DNA of 50,557 bases from an uncultured Oscillospiraceae bacterium. GTDB taxonomy: Bacteria > Bacillota > Clostridia > Oscillospirales > Oscillospiraceae. The position numbers were made by a program, and so were the translations under genes. The DNA lies in assembly GCA_947624395.1 (NCBI GenBank), contig CANQKA010000003.1, forward strand, positions 1-50,557, in the 5' to 3' direction. The notes under the pieces were generated by a model, which searched no databases, was not told the origin of the DNA, and saw only the letters and a program-made list of their open reading frames with translations. Positions 1 to 8,116 of the stretch are shown one piece after another; the first letter of the stretch is position 1; the number at the start of each line of letters is the position of its first letter.

Positions 1-140
1 TTAAAAAGGCTCGTAACGATGCCCATGATCATGGGCAGGACCACAAATGCGGCAAAAAAGCAAAGCGCCGGAAGCATGAACAGGTAAGCCGTCACTGTCT
101 CGCGCCGTTTGAGCGCGTGGCTTTGCCCGGATCCACTCAT
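1..140 (-). CDS. ABC sugar transporter permease, N-terminus only (runs off the left edge)
   Basis: Only the first 46 codons lie in the window. They read MSGSGQSHALKRRETV, then a hydrophobic segment TAYLFMLPALCFFAAF and the start of the next hydrophobic stretch. A charged cytoplasmic N-tail followed by AYLFMLPAL is typical of MalF/UgpA-type (binding-protein-dependent sugar) permeases. The ATG is preceded by a good GGGAGGAAC ribosome binding site. The gene lies directly downstream of the solute-binding protein gene on the same strand, separated by a perfect 13-bp hairpin, so the two probably form one operon with the hairpin lowering permease expression. The family call is firm; the transported sugar cannot be told from this fragment. 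Confidence 0.75.
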   Translation of the reverse strand, partial: MSGSGQSHALKRRETVTAYLFMLPALCFFAAFVVLPMIMGIVTSLF

Positions 141-171
141 ATAAGTTCCTCCCTTCTCTTTTGGGAACAAA

Positions 172-200
172 GCCGCCTCCCCGCCCAGCGGGGAGGCGGC
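172..200 (-). terminator. Intercistronic hairpin between binding-protein and permease genes
   Basis: A perfect 13-bp inverted repeat (GCCGCCTCCCCGC with its complement, 3-nt loop CCA). In the transcript direction it is followed by TTTGTTCCC, a poor U-tract. This suggests a partial terminator or mRNA-stabilising stem, a common device for making more binding protein than permease. Confidence 0.65.
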
Positions 201-249
201 CACTTATAATGGCATAACGCCCTGCGGCGGACGCCGCGTCAGTCCGGTT

Positions 250-3138
250 TTATCCGGCCATACCCTTGTTGGACGCTTCCACAGCCGCGTTGGCAAGCTC
301 GGTCACATCGCCGCCGTCGGTTATCCGCTGCAGCATGTCGAACCACTGCGCACGCATGTTCGCAAAGCCGTCCATCGTGTTGTAGTACGGACCGTACATC
401 TTCGTGAACTCAGCCAGCAGCTCCTTCTCCGCATCGTCCGGATACAGATTCCCCATGCTCGTCTTCACAGGGAACGCGCCAGTCCGCACAACGTTTTCCT
501 CGCTGTCGCAGATCCACTGGATGAACTCTTTCGCCGCCGCGGCTTTCGCCTCGTCTCCGTTGTCGAACACGCAGAAGCCATTCACCAGGTACTCCAGCTC
601 CGCCTTGCCGTCGTCAGACGGGAACGGCAGCGAGATCGGCGTAACGCCGTTCTCTTCCATCGTCGCCGCGTTGTTCCCCGCAGCAGACGTGCCCCAGCAC
701 AGCTCAAAGCTCGTCTGACCAGCCACAAACAGCTCGATGCTCTGCCCGCCGTTGTACTCAACGCCGTTGCCAAGCCAGCCCTTATCCAGCCATTCCTGCG
801 CCTTCTCCAGGCCCTTGATCATCTCCGGACTGTTGAACGTGTACTTCTCCATGTCCGCCACGCTGCCGCTGTACAGGTTCGCGATCAGCGCACGCGTGCC
901 CTGGTCGCCGCCCTGGCCGTTGCAGAACAGCACGCCGGGGTTATAACCGGCCTCGTACAGCGCTTCCAGCGCCTTCTCGAAGTTCTCCGTCGTCCAGGAG
1001 CGGTCCCCTTCCAGGTTCACATACTCCATCGCGCCGGATTCTTCCCACATCTCCTCGTTGATCGCCATGTAGAACGGCGACGCGGAAATCGGGAACATGT
1101 AATACGTCCCGTCGCCCTGGCAGCTGGTCAGAAGCGCGTCGTTGTCCACGTCCTTCACAAACTCGTCCGTGAACATGTCGTCCAGGGGCACCAGTTTGCC
1201 GTTCTTGCCGTACTCGATGATACGGCCCGGTGCGTCGAACAGCACGTCAGCAGCCGTGCCGCTCTCGATGGCCGTGGTGATCTTGTCGCTGGCCGTGGTG
1301 AAGTCGATGGTCTCCACGCGCACCGTGATCCCAGGATGGGTCTCGTTGAATTCTTCTACCAGCTTTTCCTCGTAAGTACCCGCAGGGTCGTCCGCGTCCT
1401 GGATGAACGTGGGCGGCGCCCACCACAGAAGCTCTACCGGCTCGTCGGTCTTCACTGGGCCGGGGGCTGTGACGGTCTTGGGATTTTTGTCCGCCTCTTT
1501 GCTGTCCTCGGCGGCCTCTTCGTCGGCAGCGGGTTCCTCTTCCTCGGGAGCTTCCTCAGCGGTCTCATCCTCGGGAGCCTCTTCCTCGTCCTCGCCCTCA
1601 AGGGCGGCCTCAGCGCCCGCGATCGTGGCCTCTACCAGGGCCTCGCCCGCGCCCTCGGCTACCTCGTTGTATTCCTCGATGATGCCGATCTCTTCGTTGG
1701 AGGCCTTCGTCGCCGCGTTGGCAAGCTCGGTCACATCGCCGCCGTCGGTTATCCGCTGCAGCATGTCGAACCACTGCGCACGCATGTTCGCAAAGCCGTC
1801 CATCGTGTTGTAGTACGGACCGTACATCTTCGTGAACTCAGCCAGCAGCTCCTTCTCCGCATCGTCCGGATACAGATTCCCCATGCTCGTCTTCACAGGG
1901 AACGCGCCAGTCCGCACAACGTTTTCCTCGCTGTCGCAGATCCACTGGATGAACTCTTTCGCCGCCGCGGCTTTCGCCTCGTCTCCGTTGTCGAACACGC
2001 AGAAGCCATTCACCAGGTACTCCAGCTCCGCCTTGCCGTCGTCAGACGGGAACGGCAGCGAGATCGGCGTAACGCCGTTCTCTTCCATCGTCGCCGCGTT
2101 GTTCCCCGCAGCAGACGTGCCCCAGCACAGCTCAAAGCTCGTCTGACCAGCCACAAACAGCTCGATGCTCTGCCCGCCGTTGTACTCAACGCCGTTGCCA
2201 AGCCAGCCCTTATCCAGCCATTCCTGCGCCTTCTCCAGGCCCTTGATCATCTCCGGACTGTTGAACGTGTACTTCTCCATGTCCGCCACGCTGCCGCTGT
2301 ACAGGTTCGCGATCAGCGCACGCGTGCCCTGGTCGCCGCCCTGGCCGTTGCAGAACAGCACGCCGGGGTTATAACCGGCCTCGTACAGCGCTTCCAGCGC
2401 CTTCTCGAAGTTCTCCGTCGTCCAGGAGCGGTCCCCTTCCAGGTTCACATACTCCATCGCGCCGGATTCTTCCCACATCTCCTCGTTGATCGCCATGTAG
2501 AACGGCGAGGCGGAGATCGGGAACATGTAATACGTCCCGTCGCCCTGGCAGCTCGTCAGGAGCGCGTCGTTGTCCACGTCCTTCACAAACTCGTCCGTGA
2601 ACATGTCGTCCAGGGGCACCAGTTTCCCGTTCTTGCCGTACTCGATGATACGGCCCGGCGCGTCGAACAGCACGTCAGCAGCCGTTCCGCTCTCGATGGC
2701 CGTGGTGATCTTGTCGCTTGCAGTGGTGAAGTCGATGGTCTCCACGCGCACCGTGATCCCCGGGTGGGTCTCGTTGAATTCCTCTACCAGCTTTTCCTCA
2801 TAAGTACCCGCAGGGTCGTCCGCGTCCTGAATGAACGTGGGCGGCGCCCACCACAAAAGCTCTACCGGCTCGTCGGTGGGTTCGGGTTCCTCGGTGGGAG
2901 CCTCGGTGGGGGCCTCGGTGGGCTCAGGTTCCTCAGTGGGAGCCTCGGTGGGAGCTTCCGTAGGCGCTTCCTCAGCCGTCTCCTCCTCGTCGGTGTCGCT
3001 CGCTTCCTCGACAGGAGCCTCTTCCTCGGTCTTGGGCTCTTCCGCAGGCTTCTCATCCGTCTTGTCGCCGCCGCAGGCAGCAAGGCTGAACACCATCGCA
3101 AGACAGAGGATGAACGCGAGCAGTTTCTTCAACTTCAT
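250..3138 (-). CDS. ABC sugar-type solute-binding lipoprotein with two tandem identical binding domains
   Basis: 962 residues, about twice the usual 400-450 of a family 1 (sugar) extracellular solute-binding protein. Residues 1-22 are a lipoprotein signal with lipobox LAAC (Cys22), so the mature protein should be lipid-anchored outside the membrane. Residues 23-90 are a Glu/Pro/Thr-rich stalk with repeated EAPT and EPEPT units. Binding domain 1 starts near residue 88 at TDEPVELLWWAPP and ends near 476 at DVTELANAA. An acidic linker of about 87 residues follows, then binding domain 2 with exactly the same amino-acid sequence and a short tail (VEASNKGMAG). The start has a strong AAGGAGG site and a near-consensus promoter upstream. 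The neighbouring permease and epimerase genes point to uptake of a sugar or amino sugar. The ligand is not identifiable. Confidence 0.9.
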   Translation of the reverse strand: MKLKKLLAFILCLAMVFSLAACGGDKTDEKPAEEPKTEEEAPVEEASDTDEEETAEEAPTEAPTEAPTEEPEPTEAPTEAPTEEPEPTDEPVELLWWAPPTFIQDADDPAGTYEEKLVEEFNETHPGITVRVETIDFTTASDKITTAIESGTAADVLFDAPGRIIEYGKNGKLVPLDDMFTDEFVKDVDNDALLTSCQGDGTYYMFPISASPFYMAINEEMWEESGAMEYVNLEGDRSWTTENFEKALEALYEAGYNPGVLFCNGQGGDQGTRALIANLYSGSVADMEKYTFNSPEMIKGLEKAQEWLDKGWLGNGVEYNGGQSIELFVAGQTSFELCWGTSAAGNNAATMEENGVTPISLPFPSDDGKAELEYLVNGFCVFDNGDEAKAAAAKEFIQWICDSEENVVRTGAFPVKTSMGNLYPDDAEKELLAEFTKMYGPYYNTMDGFANMRAQWFDMLQRITDGGDVTELANAATKASNEEIGIIEEYNEVAEGAGEALVEATIAGAEAALEGEDEEEAPEDETAEEAPEEEEPAADEEAAEDSKEADKNPKTVTAPGPVKTDEPVELLWWAPPTFIQDADDPAGTYEEKLVEEFNETHPGITVRVETIDFTTASDKITTAIESGTAADVLFDAPGRIIEYGKNGKLVPLDDMFTDEFVKDVDNDALLTSCQGDGTYYMFPISASPFYMAINEEMWEESGAMEYVNLEGDRSWTTENFEKALEALYEAGYNPGVLFCNGQGGDQGTRALIANLYSGSVADMEKYTFNSPEMIKGLEKAQEWLDKGWLGNGVEYNGGQSIELFVAGQTSFELCWGTSAAGNNAATMEENGVTPISLPFPSDDGKAELEYLVNGFCVFDNGDEAKAAAAKEFIQWICDSEENVVRTGAFPVKTSMGNLYPDDAEKELLAEFTKMYGPYYNTMDGFANMRAQWFDMLQRITDGGDVTELANAAVEASNKGMAG
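284..1449. repeat. Intragenic direct repeat, copy B (C-terminal binding domain)
   Basis: A 1166-bp direct repeat of 1712-2877 at an offset of 1428 bp. Positions 284-1080 show no mismatch to 1712-2508; about 15 mismatches fall in 1081-1449. All mismatches are silent, because the two encoded domains are identical in protein. Confidence 0.95.
1712..2877. repeat. Intragenic direct repeat, copy A (N-terminal binding domain)
   Basis: Partner of 284-1449. The intervening 1450-1711 encodes the acidic linker and has no second copy, so this is a true tandem duplication with a unique spacer and not a simple duplicated read. Confidence 0.95.
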
Positions 3139-3205
3139 GGATTTACCTCCTTAATGTGATGAATTTCCATAAATTTTTCCCGCAAAGCGGGTCCATTCTC
3201 GTTAG

Positions 3206-3234
3206 ATTTTACAATACGTCAGGAAAATTGTCAA
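3206..3234 (-). promoter_or_regulatory. SigA-type promoter of the tandem binding-protein gene
   Basis: On the minus strand TTGACA (3229-3234), a 17-nt spacer and TAAAAT (3206-3211), about 65 bp before the ATG at 3138. The binding-protein gene can therefore be transcribed apart from the upstream epimerase gene. Confidence 0.75.
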
Positions 3235-3271
3235 TAACTTGGTTGTCCCTGATTTTAGAAATATTGTCTTT

Positions 3272-4510
3272 TCACTTTTGGACCGGGTACGCCATATCTC
3301 CGCCGCCCAGAAGCTGGCCCAGCATCGTGTCGCACATGATAAGGCTCCGGGGCAGGTGGAACGGCCCTTTGAAGGTGGAGCCCTTGGTGGGCGGCATGGT
3401 GGGCAGGCCGTCCCGGCGCAGATACCCGTACCACTCGCCGTTGGCAGGGTCCGCGAAATGGGCTTTGCAGTAGTCCACATCTTTGCGGAACCAGTCCAGG
3501 TACTTCTCATCGCCCGTGTCCCGGTAGAGCATGAGAGAGGATATAAGTATCTCATTGTGGGGCCACCAGAGCTTCATGTCGTGCTCGTAGGCCTCGGGGG
3601 GCTTTTTCTGGCAGTCCAGGAAATAAAGCAGCCCGCCGTATTCCTCATCCCAGCCGGCCTCGATGGCCCAGTTGAAGATCTGCTCCGCGCCGTCGTGGAG
3701 CTTTTTGTCACCGGTCCTGTTGGCGTACTCCAGCAAAAACCAGACGCACTCGATGTCGTGGCCGGGGTTGACCTTGCGCCCGTCGGTGTACCAAAGCTCC
3801 GGGTCACCCTCCATGTCCACGCTCTCCAGGGTGCAGCGAAGCTCCGGCTTGACGTGATACTTGAATATCTCGCCGGCGCATATGGCGGCCCGCTCGTCGT
3901 ACAGCGCCGCCTGCTCCTGGTCCACCCGGCGCAGCACGGAGGTGATATTCAGATAGATCATGGGGTCGGCCAGCGCCCGGCCGGACCGGGTCTCGGGGAT
4001 GGTCTTGGGGCCCATACCCGTGGGGTCCGCGATGAGGCCCCGGTTCAGCTGCCAGATCATCTCATAGGCCCGACGGGCCCGCTCCAAATGCTCACGCTCG
4101 CCGGTGACGCCGTAATACTCCGCGTTGGCCAGAGCGTAAAACCCCTCGGAGAAGCAATACCGCCGCTGGCGCAGGGGCTTGCCCTCGGCGGTGACGGTGA
4201 AATACAGCCGTCCGCCGGCGTCATGGTTGACGCAATGGTCCTCCAAAAAGTCTATGCAGCTTTTGGCCGCTTCAAGCCACTGTTTTCTTGTCCCGTACAC
4301 GTGACACAGGTAAGAAAACGTCCAGCCGCACCGGCCCTGCATCCACACGCTCTTGTCGGTGGAGTAGATCTGACCCGTGCGGTCCAGGCAGGTGTACACC
4401 CCGCCGTGCTCCTTGTCCATGCCGTGGGCCAGCCAGAAATCCACGCAGGCGCGCAGCTCGCCCTGTATCCAGTCCCGGTAGGACTTCAACTCTTGCGTAT
4501 GGGTATCCAT
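3272..4510 (-). CDS. AGE-family (N-acylglucosamine 2-epimerase-like) isomerase
   Basis: 412 residues, the normal length for this cytoplasmic (alpha/alpha)6-barrel family, whose members interconvert GlcNAc/ManNAc or epimerise related sugars at C2. Family features visible are the N-terminal HGGVYTCLDRTG region, KSVWMQGRCGWTFS, EYGGLLYFLDCQ, and the C-terminal KGSTFKGPFHLPRSL motif with the conserved His. The ATG has an AAGGGAG site and a near-consensus promoter. It sits between a solute-binding protein gene and a divergent kinase-like gene, so it probably processes the imported sugar, for instance as a step in amino-sugar or sialic-acid breakdown. Other AGE members act on mannose or cellobiose, so the exact substrate is uncertain. 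Confidence 0.85.
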   Translation of the reverse strand: MDTHTQELKSYRDWIQGELRACVDFWLAHGMDKEHGGVYTCLDRTGQIYSTDKSVWMQGRCGWTFSYLCHVYGTRKQWLEAAKSCIDFLEDHCVNHDAGGRLYFTVTAEGKPLRQRRYCFSEGFYALANAEYYGVTGEREHLERARRAYEMIWQLNRGLIADPTGMGPKTIPETRSGRALADPMIYLNITSVLRRVDQEQAALYDERAAICAGEIFKYHVKPELRCTLESVDMEGDPELWYTDGRKVNPGHDIECVWFLLEYANRTGDKKLHDGAEQIFNWAIEAGWDEEYGGLLYFLDCQKKPPEAYEHDMKLWWPHNEILISSLMLYRDTGDEKYLDWFRKDVDYCKAHFADPANGEWYGYLRRDGLPTMPPTKGSTFKGPFHLPRSLIMCDTMLGQLLGGGDMAYPVQK

Positions 4511-4551
4511 GAGGCATGCTCTCCCTTCTGAAAATAGGTTTCAATGGTCCC

Positions 4552-4580
4552 ATCATATGGGCTTTTCGACCTCCCGTCAA
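4552..4580 (-). promoter_or_regulatory. Promoter of the AGE epimerase gene
   Basis: On the minus strand TTGACG (4575-4580), a 17-nt spacer and TATGAT (4552-4557), 42 bp upstream of the ATG. It stands back to back with the plus-strand promoter at 4603, so one regulator bound here could control both directions. Confidence 0.75.
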
Positions 4581-4602
4581 GGAAAAAATGTGAAATTTTC
4601 TC

Positions 4603-4630
4603 TTGACAATATAGAAAAAACTGATAGCCT
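4603..4630 (+). promoter_or_regulatory. Putative promoter of the kinase-like/SGNH operon
   Basis: TTGACA at 4603-4608 with TAGCCT at 4625-4630 (16-nt spacer) is the best pair. The -35 is perfect but the -10 is weak, which is common for regulated promoters. Confidence 0.5.
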
Positions 4631-4708
4631 ATTAAATACAGAGGGAAAGAAATTTATTTCTTTTCGACAAAAAACCACAAGCCGCGCCATTTTTAAGGAG
4701 GACTTGCC

Positions 4709-6094
4709 ATGCGCCATTTGGGTATTGAAGTATCCGTCAAAAACGTCCCCTCCCTGGACCCGGGATTTCTGCCCCTGAACCGCTTCAACGAGGCGTTTCT
4801 CAAGACAGCGAAAGAACCCTTTGACATCGCCGTGGAACGGGCCAGCGGCCAGATGGCCGTTTACAAGACCTTTGTCCACGGAACGGCGGACATGTTTGAC
4901 GCGGACGTGTACTACATCGAGCGGACCGTGAAGACACTGCTTTGGATGAAAGGCGGCTTCCGGGTGTACCTGGCGGGCAATGAGGCGGTCTGCGCCGCCA
5001 TTGAGAAGATTTATTCCGCCGACGGCCAGCAGCAGTTCGACCACCACTTTATGGCCCACGTATTCGAGCACCCCTTCGAGGTGGTGCGCGTGGATAAGGT
5101 GCCCGACGCCAAGGACAGCCCCCAGCGCATCGGCGGGCACATGGACGGCTGCCGCATCGGCTTTGACGCCGGCGGGTCCGACCGTAAAGTTTCCGCCGTC
5201 GTCAACGGGGAGAGCGTGTATTCCGAGGAAGTGGTCTGGTACCCCAAGATCACCGCCGACCCGGACTATCACTATGAGGGCATCGTGTCCGCCTTAAAAT
5301 CCGCCGCGGCCCATATGCCCCGTGTGGACGCGGTGGGCGTATCCTCCGCCGGTATCTACATCAATAACCGCACCATGCGGGCCAGCCTGTTTTTGCAGGT
5401 GCCCGACGATTTGTTCGACGCCAAGGTCAAGGACATCTACATCCGGGCCATCACGGACACCTTCGGCGACATACCCTACGCGGTCATCAACGACGGCGAC
5501 GTGTCGGCTCTGGCGGGCATGATGAGCCTGGGCGAGCCCAACGTGCTGGGCATCGCCATGGGCACCAGCGAGGCCGTGGGCTATGTGGACGCCGAGGGGT
5601 GCATCACCGGCTGGCTCAACGAGCTTGCTTTCGTGCCCGTGGACGCAAACCCCGGATCCATGCGGGACGAGTGGAGCGGCGACATCGGCTGCGGCGTCAA
5701 GTACTTCTCCCAGGACGCGGTCATCAAGCTGGCCCCCGCCGCCGGTATCGAGCTGGACGAGAGCCTGTCGCCCGCCCAGAAGCTGAAGGCCGTCCAGGCC
5801 CTCATGGAGGCGGACGATGAGCGGGCCGCGAAAATTTACGACTCCATCGGCGTGTACCTGGCCCACGCGCTGGCCTATTACTACGACCTCTATAAATTCC
5901 GCCACGTGCTGCTGCTGGGCCGGGTCATGTCCGGCAAGGGCGGCGACCTGATTTTGGCCCGGTGCAAGGCCGTGTTGGCCGACGAGTACCCCGCCGTGAG
6001 CGAGGCCATCCGCCCCGCTCTGCCCGACGAGAAGTTCCGCCGGGTAGGCCAGTCCGCCGCGGCCGCCAGTCTGCCGGCGTTGAAAGAGGGCTGA
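4709..6094 (+). CDS. ROK/ASKHA-superfamily sugar-kinase-like protein
   Basis: 461 residues, longer than a typical ROK kinase (about 300) because of an N-terminal extension of some 140 residues. The ASKHA actin-like fold is suggested by phosphate-1 loop GFDAGGSDRKVSAVV (about 149-163), NDGDVSALAG (about 259-268) and the phosphate-2-like GIAMGTSEAVGYVD. The cysteine-rich zinc motif of classical ROK kinases and repressors (CxCGxxGC) is absent. The start has an AAGGAGG site. It lies 2 bp before an SGNH hydrolase gene and divergent from an epimerase gene, so phosphorylation of a sugar released or imported at this locus is the likely role. A sensor function without catalysis cannot be excluded. Confidence 0.6.
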   Translation: MRHLGIEVSVKNVPSLDPGFLPLNRFNEAFLKTAKEPFDIAVERASGQMAVYKTFVHGTADMFDADVYYIERTVKTLLWMKGGFRVYLAGNEAVCAAIEKIYSADGQQQFDHHFMAHVFEHPFEVVRVDKVPDAKDSPQRIGGHMDGCRIGFDAGGSDRKVSAVVNGESVYSEEVVWYPKITADPDYHYEGIVSALKSAAAHMPRVDAVGVSSAGIYINNRTMRASLFLQVPDDLFDAKVKDIYIRAITDTFGDIPYAVINDGDVSALAGMMSLGEPNVLGIAMGTSEAVGYVDAEGCITGWLNELAFVPVDANPGSMRDEWSGDIGCGVKYFSQDAVIKLAPAAGIELDESLSPAQKLKAVQALMEADDERAAKIYDSIGVYLAHALAYYYDLYKFRHVLLLGRVMSGKGGDLILARCKAVLADEYPAVSEAIRPALPDEKFRRVGQSAAAASLPALKEG

Positions 6095-6096
6095 AC

Positions 6097-6735
6097 ATGA
6101 AAAAACACATCGTCTGCTTCGGGGACTCCAACACCCACGGGTACTGCGCCGACCCCAACGACACCGCCGACGGCGGCAATCGCTTCAACGAGGACGAGCG
6201 CTGGCCCTGCGTGCTGCAAAAGCTGCTGGGGGACGAATATCTCGTCCTGGAGGAAGGCCTTGGCGGCCGGACCACGGTCTTTGACGACCCCATCCACGGG
6301 GACCTGGCCGGCACCGACTACATAACCCCCTGCCTTCTCAGCCACGAGCCGGTGGACCTGCTCATCATCATGCTTGGCACCAACGACTCCAAGGAGCGCT
6401 TCGGCTGCACCGCCGCCGCCATCGGCGTGGCCATGCAGCGGCTGGTCCGTCAGGCGCAAAATACCCTGTGCTGGGGCGCTCACGGGCCCAACGTGCTGGT
6501 CGTGGCTCCGCCGCCCATCGGGGAGGGCTTTTTCGACCCGGCCATGGGCGAGGGCTGCCGGGAGCGGACATTGGGGATGGCCGCCGCGTTCAAGGACGCC
6601 GCCGCCCTCACCGGCGCCCACTTCGCCGACGCCGTTGACTGTGAGTTCAACCCCATCGACCACATGCACCTGACACGGCAAGGCCACAGCCAGCTTGCCC
6701 ACCTGCTGGCGGAACTTGTGCCCACGCTGGTGTAA
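6097..6735 (+). CDS. SGNH/GDSL-family hydrolase
   Basis: 212 residues. All four SGNH blocks are visible: Ser in CFGDSNTHGY (residues 7-16), Gly in GLGGRTTVFDD, Asn in LGTNDSKERFG, and the Asp/His pair in DHMHLTRQGH. No signal peptide is seen, so it is probably cytoplasmic, acting as an esterase such as a sugar O-acetyl esterase. The start chosen is the ATG 2 bp after the stop of the kinase-like gene; the reading frame extends further upstream inside that gene, but the GDS block would then lie far from the N-terminus. Translational coupling to the kinase-like gene is likely. The substrate is unknown; deacetylation of an imported sugar would fit the locus. Confidence 0.85.
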   Translation: MKKHIVCFGDSNTHGYCADPNDTADGGNRFNEDERWPCVLQKLLGDEYLVLEEGLGGRTTVFDDPIHGDLAGTDYITPCLLSHEPVDLLIIMLGTNDSKERFGCTAAAIGVAMQRLVRQAQNTLCWGAHGPNVLVVAPPPIGEGFFDPAMGEGCRERTLGMAAAFKDAAALTGAHFADAVDCEFNPIDHMHLTRQGHSQLAHLLAELVPTLV

Positions 6736-6751
6736 AAATCTGCATAGCAAC

Positions 6752-6786
6752 GCCCCATGCGTCCATTTGGAACGCATGGGGCATTT
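6752..6786 (+). terminator. Rho-independent terminator after the SGNH gene
   Basis: An 11-bp perfect stem (GCCCCATGCGT at 6752-6762 with 6772-6782) and a 9-nt loop, followed by ATTTTG. Confidence 0.75.
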
Positions 6787-6827
6787 TGATGATGTCCTGG
6801 CTGGGCACATCGCAGCTTTTGGCCAGT

Positions 6828-7106
6828 TTACTTCCTGAAAATATCGGAATGTGAGCCTGTGTCCACAAGGGTCAAGGTCATGACATCGTTTTCGATGAGA
6901 TAGACCAGCAACCAATCCGGCTTGATATGGCATTCCCGAAAACCGGCAAAACTACCGGACAAACCGTGATCCCGATACTTTTCGTCGAGCCGCTTACCCT
7001 GACGCAGCAGTTCGACTACCTCATCCAGCAAAGAGAGGTCAAGGCCACGCCTCTTCATTTGTTTATAACTTTTCTTATAAATCGTGGTGAATTTTACCTG
7101 GTACAT
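6828..7106 (-). CDS. YafQ-family (RelE superfamily) type II toxin
   Basis: 92 residues. The signature DHGLSGSFAGFRECHIKPDW followed by LLVY is characteristic of YafQ-type mRNA interferases, which cut mRNA in the ribosome; the His residues in this stretch and near the C-terminus (GSHSDIF) fit the catalytic set. Its ATG overlaps the antitoxin stop by one base (TGATG), the usual antitoxin-toxin coupling. Function is inferred from the family. Confidence 0.88.
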   Translation of the reverse strand: MYQVKFTTIYKKSYKQMKRRGLDLSLLDEVVELLRQGKRLDEKYRDHGLSGSFAGFRECHIKPDWLLVYLIENDVMTLTLVDTGSHSDIFRK

Positions 7107-7378
7107 CAGTCGTTAAGCGCCGCTTTCAACTCTTCCATACTTTTGTATCCCTTGACGTCAGGGTCGCGGGATATTCTTCTGGCCTCCGCCATCGCACTAA
7201 GTGTCCTGTCGCTGTATTGCGGAACTTCCACGGCAAAAGGCAATCCGCCGCGCAGGACGCACTGGTGCAGAAACAGATTCACCGCGCCGGACATATCCAA
7301 GCCGAGATCGGCAAAAAGAGCCGTTGCTTCACGCTTTATATCCGCGTCGATACGGACCTGAGTAGGAGTTGTAGCCAT
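7106..7378 (-). CDS. RelB/DinJ-family type II antitoxin
   Basis: 90 residues with an N-terminal ribbon-helix-helix region (TPTQVRIDADIKREATALFADLGLDM) and the DinJ-type continuation SGAVNLFLHQCVLRGGLPF. The C-terminal segment SMEELKAAL would bind the toxin. The start is the ATG at 7378, preceded by AAAGGAGATGATCAC; an in-frame start 8 codons upstream has no better site. It is the first gene of a two-gene operon with the YafQ-like toxin and is expected to repress its own consensus promoter. Confidence 0.88.
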   Translation of the reverse strand: MATTPTQVRIDADIKREATALFADLGLDMSGAVNLFLHQCVLRGGLPFAVEVPQYSDRTLSAMAEARRISRDPDVKGYKSMEELKAALND

Positions 7379-7406
7379 GTGATCATCTCCTTTCAACCAC
7401 ACCCAT

Positions 7407-7435
7407 ATTATATGCAGTTTACTTTACATTGTCAA
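7407..7435 (-). promoter_or_regulatory. Consensus promoter of the toxin-antitoxin operon
   Basis: On the minus strand a perfect TTGACA (7430-7435), a 17-nt spacer and a perfect TATAAT (7407-7412). Such strong promoters suit operons kept off by their own antitoxin. Confidence 0.85.
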
Positions 7436-7506
7436 GCATTTCGGTGAGCTTATAAAAGCACGGCCTAGGCGATCTGCTCGATCTTGGCCCGCTGCTTAAT
7501 TGAAAT

Positions 7507-7965
7507 TTACTGCAATGCCATTACATAAATCTGGCAAGGATTACATTTATCCCATAAAGTTGGGAAAACCTCAAATTCTTTGAAGCCCATATTGATATAA
7601 AATCGATTTGTTCTATCGTATTCCTCATATCTTCCCATTTGGACGGTTTTCACCTGCATAAATGAATAACCGTTCTCCAATGCGGTATGTTTTGCCGCTT
7701 CAAACAAACTCCGCCCAATGCCACGGCGTTGGTACTCCCTTAATACGCCCATGACATACAATTCTACTGTATCCCTTCCGGATTCCTTCAGATAAAGAAA
7801 GCCTACGGGAACAGAGTCTTCTATCGCGGCAAAAAATAATTGACCCGCACTTTTCTCAATATATTCCTCTCTTGCCTCCGGAATACCGAACCAATCCGTT
7901 AAGGCTTCAAGGACAGATCTTGTGATCCGTCTTTTTTCACTTTCATCCATTATTTGCTTTATCAT
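7507..7965 (-). CDS. GNAT-family N-acetyltransferase
   Basis: 152 residues. Acetyl-CoA motif A reads VLREYQRRGIGRSLFEAA (about residues 75-92), followed by the beta-bulge strand VKTVQMG and the C-terminal FYINMGFKEFEVFP. The substrate is unknown; small-molecule or peptide amines are typical. The ATG has a GGAGGG site. The gene is visibly more AT-rich than its neighbours and sits between a toxin-antitoxin cassette and a hairpin-rich element, which suggests acquired DNA. Confidence 0.85.
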   Translation of the reverse strand: MIKQIMDESEKRRITRSVLEALTDWFGIPEAREEYIEKSAGQLFFAAIEDSVPVGFLYLKESGRDTVELYVMGVLREYQRRGIGRSLFEAAKHTALENGYSFMQVKTVQMGRYEEYDRTNRFYINMGFKEFEVFPTLWDKCNPCQIYVMALQ

Positions 7966-8047
7966 GCATTTCCCTCCAAAAATACCGACGTCTCGGCGTA
8001 CAAGCAGAACACCAGCCGCACACGCAGGGCGTTCAGACTATTTCCCG

Positions 8048-8056
8048 ATTATAACA
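8048..8056 (-). promoter_or_regulatory. Extended -10 promoter of the GNAT gene
   Basis: TGTTATAAT on the minus strand, 83 bp before the ATG at 7965. No clear -35 is seen. The region 7966-8265 has no gene; the rest is the hairpin-rich element at 8117-8235. Confidence 0.5.
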
Positions 8057-8116
8057 CGCGCCGCGGTCCCGGTCATCTAAAATTTAACAACTCATTCACT
8101 ACACGGGGCACATTTG

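Noticed and set aside
1336-3159. Open plus-strand frame of about 600 codons opposite the tandem binding-protein gene
   Set aside because: It repeats itself only because the real gene is duplicated; low-complexity tail is the antisense of the acidic stalk.
7440-7506. Possible C-terminal gene remnant on the minus strand (reads IKQRAKIEQIA then stop)
   Set aside because: Too short to assign; could be chance.
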